DNA from: Flavobacteriales bacterium
GTDB taxonomy: Bacteria > Bacteroidota > Bacteroidia > Flavobacteriales_D > Crocinitomicaceae
NCBI GenBank assembly: GCA_015665275.1
Contig: JADFAL010000014.1
Coordinates: 1-56,620, forward strand
Direction: 5' to 3'
Length of the DNA stretch: 56,620 nucleotides
A model generated the notes under the pieces. That model did no database searches. It saw only the letters and a program-made list of their open reading frames with translations, and was not told the DNA's origin. Positions 37,602 to 48,099 of the stretch are shown one piece after another. Positions within the stretch are counted from its first letter, which is position 1; every line of letters starts with the position of its first letter. A program made the translations under genes and the position numbers.

Positions 37602-38207
37602 ATGGCAAGATATACAGGTCCAAAATCAAAAATCGCTCGTCGTTTCAAAGATCCAATCTTTGGACCAGACAAAGCGTTGGATAGAAGAAGCTACGGTCCA
37701 GGACAACACGGTCCAAACAAACGTCGCGGTAAGCAATCAGAATATGCAATCCAGTTGGGTGAGAAGCAAAAAGCGAAGTACACTTACGGAATCCTTGAGC
37801 GTCAGTTCTCGAACTTGTTCGAAAAGGCATCTCGAATGAAAGGAATTACCGGTGAAAACTTGTTGCAATTGTGTGAAGCACGTTTGGATAACACAGTTTT
37901 CCGTTTGGGAATTGCTCCTACTCGTCGTGGTGCACGTCAGTTGGTATCTCACAAACACATTACTGTGAACGGAGAAGTAGTAAACATTCCTTCATACAAC
38001 ACAAAAACAGGTGATGTTATTGGAGTTCGTGAAAAATCAAAGTCTTTGGAAGCAATTTCAAATTCATTGACAGCGAAAACACAAACATTCGACTGGTTGG
38101 AGTGGAACCCATCACAAATGGAAGGGAAAGTGGTAAGCGTACCTACTCGTGAGATGATCCCAGAGAACATCAAAGAGCAGCTTATCGTTGAATTGTACTC
38201 TAAGTAA
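37602..38207 (+). CDS. rpsD: 30S ribosomal protein S4
   Basis: The 201 residues include [31 protein letters not shown] and an S4 RNA-binding domain ([27 protein letters not shown] in two parts). It lacks the N-terminal zinc cysteines (zinc-free form). S4 starts small-subunit assembly and in E. coli represses the alpha operon. Confidence 0.98.
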   Translation: MARYTGPKSKIARRFKDPIFGPDKALDRRSYGPGQHGPNKRRGKQSEYAIQLGEKQKAKYTYGILERQFSNLFEKASRMKGITGENLLQLCEARLDNTVFRLGIAPTRRGARQLVSHKHITVNGEVVNIPSYNTKTGDVIGVREKSKSLEAISNSLTAKTQTFDWLEWNPSQMEGKVVSVPTREMIPENIKEQLIVELYSK

Positions 38208-38224
38208 TCATATAATCATATTGG

Positions 38225-38269
38225 TTTTCGGCCAAAGGGTTTGATTGACCTTCTTCAATCTCTCAAACC
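38225..38269 (+). repeat. Imperfect hairpin in rpsD-rpoA spacer
   Basis: GGTTTGATTGA (38238-38248) faces TCAATC (38255-38260) and CAAACC (38264-38269). Weaker pairing continues outward. No T tract follows, so it is not a simple terminator. Confidence 0.5.
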
Positions 38270-38305
38270 GCGCAACCGGGAAACAATTAAAAAGAAGAAA
38301 AACAC

Positions 38306-39298
38306 ATGGCAATTTTAGATTTTCAAAAGCCGGACAAGGTAATTATGATCCAGTCCGATGAGCACGAAGGACAGTTCGAATTCCGTCCATTGGAGCCAGG
38401 TTATGGTATTACAATTGGAAACGCATTGCGTCGTATCCTTTTGTCTTCATTGGAAGGTTTCGCAGTATCTTCTGTTCGTATTGAAGGTGCAGATCACGAA
38501 TTCTCTACAATCAAAGGTATTGTTGAGGACGTAACTGAGATCATCTTGAACTTGAAACAAGTTCGTTTCAAACAACAAATCGAAGGAACTGATTCAGAAA
38601 CAGTAGTTGTTTCTATCGCTGGTCAGGACAAATTGACTGCAGGTGATATCGGTAAATTCACTTCAGGATTCCAGGTGTTGAACCCGGAGTTGGTGATTTG
38701 TAACATGGAGCCTTCAGTAAAGTTGGAAATGGAATTGACGATTGTTAAAGGTCGTGGATACCACCCAGCTGAAGAAAACAAAGATGCAAATGCTCCTTTC
38801 GGAACCATTTTCACAGATTCAATCTTTACACCAATCAAGAACGTTCAGTACGCAATTGAAAACTTCCGTGTAGAGCAAAAAACGGATTACGAAAAATTGG
38901 TATTCAACATCACTACGGATGGATCTATCCACCCAAAAGATGCCTTGAAAGAAGCAGCGAAAATTTTGATCCACCACTTCATGTTGTTCTCTGATGAGCG
39001 TATCACATTGGACAGCGAAGTTAAAGCGGAAACAGAAGAATTCGATGAAACGTCATTGCACATGCGTCAATTGTTGAAAACAAAATTGGTAGATATGGAT
39101 CTTTCCGTACGTGCCTTGAATTGTTTGAAAGCAGCAGACGTAGAAACTTTGGGAGACCTAGTTTCATACAACAAGAACGACCTATTGAAGTTCCGTAACT
39201 TCGGTAAGAAGTCATTGACTGAGTTGGAAGACTTAGTAGATAACAAAGGTCTTTCTTTCGGAATGAACGTTTCTAAATACAAATTAGACAAAGAATAA
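38306..39298 (+). CDS. rpoA: RNA polymerase subunit alpha
   Basis: The 330-residue protein has the alpha N-terminal dimerisation domain ([20 protein letters not shown]) and the helix-hairpin-helix C-terminal domain ([34 protein letters not shown]) joined by an acidic linker near residue 240. It starts after an A-rich leader (AAAAAGAAGAAAAACAC). Confidence 0.98.
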   Translation: MAILDFQKPDKVIMIQSDEHEGQFEFRPLEPGYGITIGNALRRILLSSLEGFAVSSVRIEGADHEFSTIKGIVEDVTEIILNLKQVRFKQQIEGTDSETVVVSIAGQDKLTAGDIGKFTSGFQVLNPELVICNMEPSVKLEMELTIVKGRGYHPAEENKDANAPFGTIFTDSIFTPIKNVQYAIENFRVEQKTDYEKLVFNITTDGSIHPKDALKEAAKILIHHFMLFSDERITLDSEVKAETEEFDETSLHMRQLLKTKLVDMDLSVRALNCLKAADVETLGDLVSYNKNDLLKFRNFGKKSLTELEDLVDNKGLSFGMNVSKYKLDKE

Positions 39299-39324
39299 GT
39301 ATCGCTTTTTAAATTAAAAATGGC

Positions 39325-39379
39325 GTAATAGGTGGCTGTATTGTCGCGATACACACAATAAAGTGCAGCTAACCGTTAC
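39325..39379 (+). repeat. Long hairpin in rpoA-rplQ spacer
   Basis: The outer stem pairs GTAATAGGTGGCTG (39325-39338) with CAGCTAACCGTTAC (39366-39379) with few mismatches, and the inner stem TATTGT (39339-39344) pairs perfectly with ACAATA (39355-39360). Confidence 0.7.
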
Positions 39380-39395
39380 TTACGAAATTTAAGTT

Positions 39396-40037
39396 ATGAG
39401 ACACGGAAAAAAATTCAATCACTTAGGCAGAACATCGGCTCATAGAAAGGCGATGCTTTCAAACATGGCTTGTTCATTAATTGAGCACAAACGTATTAAC
39501 ACAACCGTTGCAAAAGCGAAAGCATTGCGCGGATACGTTGAGCCATTGATCACAAAATCAAAGAACGATACGACACATTCTCGTCGTACTGTATTTAGCT
39601 ATTTGCGAAGCAAAGAAGCTGTTTCAGAATTATTCCGCGAAGTAGCACCAAAGGTAGCAGATCGTCCAGGAGGATACACACGTATCATCCGTACAGGTTA
39701 CCGTTTGGGTGACAACGCTGAAATGTGTATGATCGAATTGGTTGACTTCAACGAGTTGTACACCAACGAAGGGAAGAAGAAAACTACACGTCGTTCACGT
39801 CGCGGAGGCGGTGGAGGAGAGCAAGCAGGAACTGTTGAAGCAACTGCAGATGCTACTGAAACTACTGAAGAAGCGCCGGCAGCAGAAGCAGCTGAAGAAA
39901 CTGCAGCACCTGAGGCAGAAGCTCCAGCGGCTGAAGAAGTTAAAGAAGAAGCACCTGCTGAAGAGCCAAAAGCTGAAGCGGATGCAGAAGAAACTTCTGA
40001 AGATAAAGCGGACGACGCAGAAGAAGAGAAAGCGTAA
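39396..40037 (+). CDS. rplQ: 50S ribosomal protein L17 with long acidic tail
   Basis: Residues 1-121 are a normal L17 ([28 protein letters not shown]). They are followed by a basic patch ([15 protein letters not shown], 127-141) and then by about 65 residues made almost only of A, E, T, P, D and K, bringing the total to 213 against the usual 120-130. The tail is likely disordered. L17 lies near the tunnel exit, so the tail could reach chaperones or targeting factors. It ends the superoperon. Confidence 0.97.
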   Translation: MRHGKKFNHLGRTSAHRKAMLSNMACSLIEHKRINTTVAKAKALRGYVEPLITKSKNDTTHSRRTVFSYLRSKEAVSELFREVAPKVADRPGGYTRIIRTGYRLGDNAEMCMIELVDFNELYTNEGKKKTTRRSRRGGGGGEQAGTVEATADATETTEEAPAAEAAEETAAPEAEAPAAEEVKEEAPAEEPKAEADAEETSEDKADDAEEEKA

Positions 40038-40103
40038 GCTTTCGAAGACTGAGGTAGCGACCCAATGGGGAGTGACCGAAGGAAGTTCTTTATCAAGGAA
40101 TCG

Positions 40104-40137
40104 AAAAAGGGACACCTACAAAGTGTTCCTTTTTTTT
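40104..40137 (+). terminator. Terminator of the ribosomal superoperon
   Basis: GGGACAC (40109-40115) pairs with GTGTTCC (40123-40129, one G-U), flanked by five A and eight T. Confidence 0.9.
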
Positions 40138-40199
40138 ATGCTTTTCTTCAACCTTTTCCAGTCCAACACGTTCTTATAACCAAACCAAGAAATATTCAA

Positions 40200-41906
40200 A
40201 TGCTACGAACATTACTACTTACACTTCTTATTACGATCTCCGCAAATTTAAATGCCCAGACCTTGGTGCAATTAGGGCTGAATAAAGCATATCATGGAGT
40301 CTCTGATGGATACACTTTATTTGCTCCGCTAATAGGGACAGATGTGTATCTAATTAATAACTGTGGTGAATTGATGCATCACTGGGACACTGGGTCAAAG
40401 TTAGGAGGAAACTCAGTAGAACTTTTGGGAGATGGAACCTTGCTAAAGACATCGCGCGAGAATCCCTTGCCGCCGACAACAATCACCGGAGGTGGTGGAG
40501 GTCAATACATTGAATTGATCGACTGGGACGGAACGGTGCTTTGGCAATATGAGTATTTTGATAGTACTACGATCCGAGCGCATCATGATGCAGAGATTTT
40601 ACCAAACGGAAATGTGCTTATCCTTGCGTGGGACTTACATGATTACAATGATTGTGTTGATTCTGGACGTGATCCAAATTTCCTTCCAGATAGTGTTATT
40701 TGGAGCGAGCACATTATTGAAGTAGACCCAACTACGGACCAAATTGTTTGGGAATGGTGGTTGTGGGACCACGTCGTTCAAGATTTTGATTCTACGAAGA
40801 ACAACTATGGTGTTGTTGCAGATCACCCGGAGCTTATGGATCTCAATTTTCACGGAACTCCTGGCAGTACTATTGGTTTAGACGATTGGATTCATGCAAA
40901 CAGTATAGCTTATAACGCGGAATTAGATCAAATCGTAATGAATAGCCGTCACACCGGCGAATTTTATATTGTAGATCACAGCACTACCACACAGGAATCA
41001 GCTAGTAATACAGGAGGAAATTCCGGTATGGGAGGAGATATCTTGTATCGATGGGGAAATCCAATTGCATACGATCAAGGAAATATTATTGATGCGCAGT
41101 TATTTGGAGCACATGATGTGCAATGGATTCCCGACAGCTTAGAAGGACCAAATAAACTGTTGATTTTTAATAACGGTTGGCAACGTATCGATCCTGATGA
41201 TTGGTCAAACGTGATCAAGTTGGAGCTTCCTTGGAATGCTCAGACAATGAAATACGATTACAACGCTGGAACTGCCTATGGACCTCAATCACCTTACTGG
41301 GAATATGTGGATACCGTAAATATGTTGTCTCATGGCACCATGTTCTATAGCGGATATATTTCTGGAGCGCAAGTATTGTATAATGGAAATACTTTGATCT
41401 GTGATGGGGCTTACGGTCGTTTGTTTGAGATAGATACGGCGCAAGAAATCGTTTGGGAATATTACAATCCGATCATTCAAACAGGGATTTTGAATCAAGG
41501 AGATTCGTTGCAGCCTTTTGCTTTAGGAACAGGGAATCCAGTTTTCCGAGCGAAAAAATACCCAAAAGATTATGCTGCATTTGTTGGTAATTCTTGGAAT
41601 GGAACAGCTTTGCCTATCGAAGGAGGATACCCAATTCCATATGAATGTGCAGGATTCGCTAGCATTGATGAAAATCCAAATTCAGTATTTAGCGCATACC
41701 CGAATCCAGCGAACTCGAATCTTGTTCTTGAAACAGAAACTCCGCTCGAAGCAGAAGCATTTATCTGTAATAGCTTAGGTCAAAGAGTGATGACATTCCA
41801 ACTTACTGGATCAAAAACAGAATTGGATGTAAGCCAGTTGGCGAATGGTTCGTATTACTTATTTGTTTCAGGAATGGAAACAATTAAGGTGAACGTTCTG
41901 CACTAA
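40200..41906 (+). CDS. Arylsulfotransferase-like protein with T9SS type A sorting domain
   Basis: The ATG at 40200 is chosen because it gives a signal peptide (MLRTLLLTLLITISANLNA before Q). An upstream extension of the frame would run through the terminator. The body (about 30-490) is a propeller of the arylsulfotransferase type, with the family's histidine-bearing motifs HHDAEILPNGNVLIL, DWIHANSI and GAHDVQW. The last 75 residues (YPNPANSNL to IKVNVLH) are a type A T9SS sorting domain, so the protein is exported across the outer membrane and anchored or released. Substrate unknown. It sits between rplQ and carA, which I recall as neighbours in other flavobacteria. Confidence 0.83.
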   Translation: MLRTLLLTLLITISANLNAQTLVQLGLNKAYHGVSDGYTLFAPLIGTDVYLINNCGELMHHWDTGSKLGGNSVELLGDGTLLKTSRENPLPPTTITGGGGGQYIELIDWDGTVLWQYEYFDSTTIRAHHDAEILPNGNVLILAWDLHDYNDCVDSGRDPNFLPDSVIWSEHIIEVDPTTDQIVWEWWLWDHVVQDFDSTKNNYGVVADHPELMDLNFHGTPGSTIGLDDWIHANSIAYNAELDQIVMNSRHTGEFYIVDHSTTTQESASNTGGNSGMGGDILYRWGNPIAYDQGNIIDAQLFGAHDVQWIPDSLEGPNKLLIFNNGWQRIDPDDWSNVIKLELPWNAQTMKYDYNAGTAYGPQSPYWEYVDTVNMLSHGTMFYSGYISGAQVLYNGNTLICDGAYGRLFEIDTAQEIVWEYYNPIIQTGILNQGDSLQPFALGTGNPVFRAKKYPKDYAAFVGNSWNGTALPIEGGYPIPYECAGFASIDENPNSVFSAYPNPANSNLVLETETPLEAEAFICNSLGQRVMTFQLTGSKTELDVSQLANGSYYLFVSGMETIKVNVLH

Positions 41907-41975
41907 GGTTCGCAAATTATTAACAACCGTGGATATCTATCCGCTGAAAATCGTTTTAGGTTTCAATCGATTGCC

Positions 41976-41983
41976 TAACTTTG
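41976..41983 (+). promoter_or_regulatory. -7 box of carA
   Basis: TAACTTTG matches the consensus, 15 bases before the ATG, for a leader of about 10 bases. A T-rich TTTT at 41954-41957 is the best, weak -33 candidate. Confidence 0.6.
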
Positions 41984-41998
41984 TGAAAAATTTTCAGC

Positions 41999-43102
41999 AT
42001 GCAGGAGAAAAAAGATGCCGTTCTTGTTTTAGAAGACGGGACCGTTTTTGACGGAGTCGCGATTGGAAAAATTGGAACCACTACTGGTGAGATTGCCTTT
42101 AATACAGGGATGACAGGATATCAGGAAGTGTTTACCGATCCTTCATACTTAGGTCAGATTTTAATAATGAACACTGCGCACATCGGAAATTACGGCGTGC
42201 ATGCAGATGAAGTAGAATCTGACGGTATCAAAGTGGCTGGAATGGTCATTAAAAAATTCTCAGACGGTTACTCACGCCCTTCCGGATCTAAATCGCTTCA
42301 AGAGTATATGGAGGATTACGATAAGGTTGGAATTTCAGACGTTGATACAAGAGCCTTGGTTCGTCACATCCGAAACAAAGGAGCAATGAACTGCATCATT
42401 TCCTCCGACAATTTGGATATCGAAGCATTGAAAGCACAATTGAAAGAGGTACCATCTATGGATGGATTGGAACTTTCTTCAAAAGTAGCAACAACTGAAG
42501 CCTATGAAGTAAAACCTGAAAATGCAGATTACAAAGTAGCGCTGCTAGATTTCGGTGTGAAAAGAAACATCATTCGTTGTTTGGTAGATCGTGGTTGTCA
42601 CGTAAAGGTATTTCCATTGAGCGCTACATTGGAAGAAATTAATGCTTTCGAACCTGATGGCTATATGTTGTCAAACGGCCCCGGAGATCCATCGGCAATG
42701 CCAGACTCAATCGCTATGGTGAAATCAATTGTAGCATTGAACAAGCCGCTTTTTGGAATCTGTTTGGGGCATCAAATATTAGGATTGAGCCAAGGATTGG
42801 AAACCGAGAAAATGTTCAACGGGCACCGCGGAATCAATCATCCGATTAAAAACCTGAAAACAGGAAAAGGAGAAATTACTTCTCAAAATCACGGTTTCGT
42901 TATTTCAAAAGCAAGTGCAGAGGCAAATACTGATATAGATGTAACACACATCCATTTGAATGACGATACAATTGCAGGAATTGAATTGAAAGGAAAAGAT
43001 ATATTCTCTGTTCAGTATCATCCAGAGGCATCAGCAGGGCCGCACGATTCACGCTACCTGTTTGATCAGTTTGTTTCCAATATGAAACGAGCAAGTAAAT
43101 AG
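41999..43102 (+). CDS. carA: Carbamoyl-phosphate synthase small subunit
   Basis: The 367-residue protein has the N-terminal CarA domain (LVLEDGTVFDGVAIGK; TGMTGYQEVFTDPSY) and a class I glutamine amidotransferase domain with the nucleophile in GICLGHQIL and the His-Glu pair in VQYHPEA. It feeds ammonia from glutamine to CarB for arginine and pyrimidine synthesis. carB is not in the window. Confidence 0.97.
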   Translation: MQEKKDAVLVLEDGTVFDGVAIGKIGTTTGEIAFNTGMTGYQEVFTDPSYLGQILIMNTAHIGNYGVHADEVESDGIKVAGMVIKKFSDGYSRPSGSKSLQEYMEDYDKVGISDVDTRALVRHIRNKGAMNCIISSDNLDIEALKAQLKEVPSMDGLELSSKVATTEAYEVKPENADYKVALLDFGVKRNIIRCLVDRGCHVKVFPLSATLEEINAFEPDGYMLSNGPGDPSAMPDSIAMVKSIVALNKPLFGICLGHQILGLSQGLETEKMFNGHRGINHPIKNLKTGKGEITSQNHGFVISKASAEANTDIDVTHIHLNDDTIAGIELKGKDIFSVQYHPEASAGPHDSRYLFDQFVSNMKRASK

Positions 43103-43193
43103 TAATCTATAAAATTCAAAGCGAAAAGATTATCATTTTCTTGCGACTCCCAAGTGAGCATTGAAAAGAGATTAGAAACTTGAAAAAGAATAA

Positions 43194-44483
<1,290 letters not shown>

Positions 44484-44666
44484 AACTGAGTCGCCGATTC
44501 TCACGTTGAATTGTTAGAAAATTAACAAAGAAGTGAGAAACCAATAATTAAGTAGTTTTTCACACTATTTTTTTGTGAATGCGCAACTTTGCAAAGTAAC
44601 TTGCGTCTATCTAGTGAATTAAGGCCTACGCCTTTTACAACTGACTATCAGAACTACTTGAGAATT

Positions 44667-47291
44667 ATGAGAGCGAAATTATTCAGCTTAAGATCTATTT
44701 GTTTTTTCATTGCGACATTCGCCCTTTCTGGTGCGTTTGGTCAAACAACAGAGACATTTAATTTCACTGGTGGAATGCAGTCTTGGACTGTACCTGTTTG
44801 TGTTACAAGTATAGATGTAACCATAGCAGGAGCCCAAGGTGGTGGTGTAGGAACTGCAGGAGGTAACAATGCCTTCGGAGGAAACGGAGCCATCATCACG
44901 GTTACCATTCCGGTTGTACCAGGACAAACATTTGACTTGACCGTTGGTGGTCAGGGAACCGTTCCTACTCCAGGTTGGCCTGGCGGTGGAAATGGAAATG
45001 TAGGCGTTGGAGGTTCTTCTGGATCAGGAGGAGGTGGAGGATACTCTGCTATCGAATCTGGAGGTACACTAATTGCTTTGGCGGGTGCCGGTGGTGGTGC
45101 TGCTGGAGGTGACCCATCAGCAGCCAGTGGTGGTGGCGGTGGATGTGCCAATGGCGTTCAAGGCCCAGGTTCTATCTTTACCGGAACTGGTGGAGGTGGA
45201 GGAACTCAGGTTGCAGGAGGCGCCGGTGGTCCACCATGGGGTGGAGGTCAACCCGGATTCCCAGGAGCCGCGTTTCAAGGAGGTAACGGAGGATATTACG
45301 ATTTCGCTTCAGGCGGCGGAGGCGGCGGAGGCTACTTTGGCGGAGGCGGCGGAGGCGCTGATAACTGCTGTCAATTCGCCAACGGTGGCGGAGGCGGTGG
45401 AGGTGGTTCCAGCTTTGTGCCAGCAGGTGCAGGCTGTAATCCAGCTTCAAACCTAGGAGATGGTTATATCACTATTACGTATGTCGGAGGAATTCAAGCA
45501 ACAGCTGCCAATACAGGACCTTACTGTGTTGGAGAAGATATTCAACTACAAGGACCTGGAGGAGTTCCAACTTACCTGTACAATTGGACTGGTCCAAATG
45601 GATTTACATCAAACGTACAAAACCCACTTATTCCAAATTCTACATTAACCAATGCAGGTACGTACCAATTGATTCTTACAGATAGTAGCTGTCCAAGTGC
45701 AGATACTGCTGAGACAATCGTTGTAGTTAACCCAGTACCAACGGTAGACCCTAGCCCAGACCAAACGGTTTGTCACGGAGATTTTACGCAGTTGGTAATG
45801 TTCACAGGAGCGGTTGCAGGTGCAACATACGATTGGACGAACTCGAATACAAACACAGGTCTCGGAACACCTGGAGCAGGAGATATTGCTGCATGGTCAG
45901 GAAACGCAATTGGAGTGGTGGAAACATCTACGATTATAGTAACACCTTCTACAGCTTTCTGTACAGGAACTCCAGATACATTCGACATCACTATTCTACC
46001 AACACCAGAAGTTTTGGTGAGCAATGATACCATCGTGTGTGAAAACGGAACTGCCACATTATTAGCAGAAGGTACCGGAGGAGGTGGTGGTCCTTATACG
46101 TATTACTGGGGGCACACCGCAAGCAACGATTCTTCACAACAAGTAGATCCATTAACACCTTCAAATTATACCGTATACGTGGAGAACGTTTACGGATGTG
46201 TTTCAGCGACAGAAGGGATTAATGTAAACTTGCATCCGCCATTGGCTGGAAATATTTCACCGTTCGATACTATTTGCCCGGGTTACGCAACAGATATTTG
46301 GGCAAACTGTTCTGGTGGAATTGGACTTCCATACACATTTACGTGGAGTACAACGGATACACAAACGGGACCAGATAACCATACGGTTAATGTGAATCCA
46401 CCGCAAACAACTACGTACACCGTTACAGTGAATGACGGGTGTGAGACAACGCCTTGGACAACTACAACGGAAGTTTACGTAGCGCCACTGCCGGTTCCTT
46501 CGTACGAAGTATTAGATCCTGAGCAATGTGAGCCTGCGGTATTTACTATTGTGAATACTACCGACCCAAATTTGAGCGAATACGTTTATTGGTGGGTAGA
46601 TCCTAACATGCAATTCTTGAATGTTGACACGATTGTGACAGATACATTGATGGCAGGATACTACGACATGCAAATGATTGTAACTACAGACCTTGGTTGT
46701 ATTGATTCATTGACATTCGATGATGCATTGCACGTGAAAGGGCAGCCAATTGCGAACTTTAAACACGCACCGAATCCAGTATTAATGTTTAATACGAACG
46801 TATTGTTTACCAATTACTCGGTAGGAGCAACATCCTATGAGTGGTTCTTCGAAGAAGGTGCGCCAGCAACATCTACTTTACCGAATAACGTGCAGGTATT
46901 GTTCCCTGACGGTCAAACTGGAAATTACGATATTACTTTGATTGCCACTTCTGAACTAGGGTGTAAAGACACATTTGTTTATGAATTGTATGTCTTCCCT
47001 GAGGTTTTGATTTACGCTCCGAATACATTTACTCCTGATGGAGATGAGTTCAATCAGGATTGGAAAGTATACATGGAAGGAATCGATCTTCAGGATTTCA
47101 GTTTGGTGATTTATAACCGTTGGGGTGAAACCGTTTGGGAATCGAGAGATATCTCAGTAGGTTGGGATGGAACGTATGGAGTAAATGGACGTCCAGTTCA
47201 GGATGGAACGTATACATGGTTCATTCGAGCCTCTGATGCACTCAACGACGACAAATATGAATACAGCGGTCACGTAAATGTGATTCGATAG
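44667..47291 (+). CDS. Large secreted glycine-rich protein with PKD/Ig-like repeats and T9SS type B C-terminus
   Basis: The ATG at 44667 starts a signal peptide (RSICFFIATFALSGAFG before Q). Residues about 31-254 are extremely glycine-rich with short hydrophobic strands (TLIALAGAGGG), resembling the glycine-rich domain of ALK/LTK-type proteins. Residues about 260-690 are Ig-like or SprB-like repeats, about 691-776 is a PKD-like domain (SYEWFFEEG), and 785-874 is the gliding-motility-associated C-terminal (CHU_C, T9SS type B) domain (FTPDGDEFNQDWK, NRWGETVWES, DGTYTWFIRA). It is probably a surface adhesin or matrix protein. A REP-like terminator follows. Confidence 0.85.
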   Translation: MRAKLFSLRSICFFIATFALSGAFGQTTETFNFTGGMQSWTVPVCVTSIDVTIAGAQGGGVGTAGGNNAFGGNGAIITVTIPVVPGQTFDLTVGGQGTVPTPGWPGGGNGNVGVGGSSGSGGGGGYSAIESGGTLIALAGAGGGAAGGDPSAASGGGGGCANGVQGPGSIFTGTGGGGGTQVAGGAGGPPWGGGQPGFPGAAFQGGNGGYYDFASGGGGGGGYFGGGGGGADNCCQFANGGGGGGGGSSFVPAGAGCNPASNLGDGYITITYVGGIQATAANTGPYCVGEDIQLQGPGGVPTYLYNWTGPNGFTSNVQNPLIPNSTLTNAGTYQLILTDSSCPSADTAETIVVVNPVPTVDPSPDQTVCHGDFTQLVMFTGAVAGATYDWTNSNTNTGLGTPGAGDIAAWSGNAIGVVETSTIIVTPSTAFCTGTPDTFDITILPTPEVLVSNDTIVCENGTATLLAEGTGGGGGPYTYYWGHTASNDSSQQVDPLTPSNYTVYVENVYGCVSATEGINVNLHPPLAGNISPFDTICPGYATDIWANCSGGIGLPYTFTWSTTDTQTGPDNHTVNVNPPQTTTYTVTVNDGCETTPWTTTTEVYVAPLPVPSYEVLDPEQCEPAVFTIVNTTDPNLSEYVYWWVDPNMQFLNVDTIVTDTLMAGYYDMQMIVTTDLGCIDSLTFDDALHVKGQPIANFKHAPNPVLMFNTNVLFTNYSVGATSYEWFFEEGAPATSTLPNNVQVLFPDGQTGNYDITLIATSELGCKDTFVYELYVFPEVLIYAPNTFTPDGDEFNQDWKVYMEGIDLQDFSLVIYNRWGETVWESRDISVGWDGTYGVNGRPVQDGTYTWFIRASDALNDDKYEYSGHVNVIR

Positions 47292-47312
47292 ATTAATACT
47301 GCGATATTTTAG

Positions 47313-47358
47313 AAAAGCCCCGGTCATCGAGCGAAGTCGAGATGCGGGGCTTTTTTTT
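47313..47358 (+). terminator. REP-like terminator, copy 1
   Basis: AAAAGCCCCG pairs with CGGGGCTTTT around an inner hairpin (CATCGA / TCGAGATG), followed by a T run. It shares 19 identical bases with the copy at 50147. Confidence 0.9.
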
Positions 47359-47412
47359 GTTCTCTATTTGTCTAAAGACTAGTATTTTATAATTTGTTGT
47401 AAAATTGCTGCA

Positions 47413-47958
47413 ATGAAGAATCTATTCACCTTACTAGTACTATTTCTCTCGTTCGTTTCCATTTCTCAGGAAGAAGTCGATTACATGACTGTTCCCAGTA
47501 ATGAAATAAACTTTGAACACGGATATTTGAATCGCGGACTTATGGGTATTTCATATGGTAGGAACTTCGCGAAAAAGGAAATGACCTATTTCAGTGTTGC
47601 TGGTTCTGTCGGTTTGGGTGTACAGCTAGTCGATGAAGGCTTCTTGTTCGAAACCTATCCAATAGTATTTTTTGGAATTTCTCCTTCCTTCCAATATGGT
47701 GTCAGGCATTCATTTCTATCCTTAGGTCTAGAAGTGAAAAACATTAGTTCTAATGATGCATACAATGGTTTTGGAATTGGAGCATATGCCGGTTTCAGTT
47801 ATAATGGACCTCGTGGATTTTTATTTAAATTGCGATTAGGAGCTACGAATTGGTCGGATGGTTCCACAGGAATACCGTATTACGAATTTGCCGATCAAAG
47901 ACTAGTAATTCCTATGCTGGGTTCCTCCATCGGTTTTAGTTTCGGGAATCGGCTTTAG
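47413..47958 (+). CDS. Secreted beta-barrel candidate of unknown function (181 aa)
   Basis: The product has a signal peptide (MKNLFTLLVLFLSFVSIS before Q) and then alternating strands with many aromatic and glycine residues (YGVRHSFLSLGLEVKN, GIGAYAGFSYNGPRGF). The end (GSSIGFSFGNRL) is not a canonical barrel terminus but the pattern fits a small outer-membrane barrel of about eight strands. I recognise no family. It stands between two co-directional transcription units. Confidence 0.6.
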   Translation: MKNLFTLLVLFLSFVSISQEEVDYMTVPSNEINFEHGYLNRGLMGISYGRNFAKKEMTYFSVAGSVGLGVQLVDEGFLFETYPIVFFGISPSFQYGVRHSFLSLGLEVKNISSNDAYNGFGIGAYAGFSYNGPRGFLFKLRLGATNWSDGSTGIPYYEFADQRLVIPMLGSSIGFSFGNRL

Positions 47959-47994
47959 TTAAGGTTTAACTTTCGGTTGCATCTGATTCTTACT

Positions 47995-48002
47995 AACTTT
48001 GC
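47995..48002 (+). promoter_or_regulatory. -7 box upstream of hutU
   Basis: TAACTTTG matches the consensus. A TTTC at 47972-47975 is a weak -33. Transcription would begin near 48007, giving hutU a leader of about 93 bases. Confidence 0.6.
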
Positions 48003-48006
48003 AACA

Positions 48007-48054
48007 TGCATCTATCGAAGATTGAATTTCGTTCCAACACGCGGTATCCATAGG
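48007..48054 (+). CDS. Possible 15-codon leader ORF before hutU
   Basis: An ATG 4 bases after the -7 box opens a frame MHLSKIEFRSNTRYP with TAG at 48052. It would be the first codon of the transcript. There is no histidine run, so classic attenuation is not indicated. It may be chance. Confidence 0.25.
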
Positions 48055-48099
48055 GGGGCTTCTTTTATCGAACTGAAGTTTTATCCTTAATTACACGCA

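Noticed and set aside
39698-40115. Minus-strand Ser/Ala- and Phe/Cys-rich frames opposite the L17 tail
   Set aside because: They mirror the repetitive acidic tail and lack independent signals.
40065-40199. Extended N-terminus of the arylsulfotransferase-like protein
   Set aside because: It would translate through the rplQ terminator and place the signal peptide inside.
44950-45430. GGN-rich DNA as a possible satellite or CRISPR-like repeat
   Set aside because: The repeats keep the reading frame, lack spacers and encode the glycine-rich domain.
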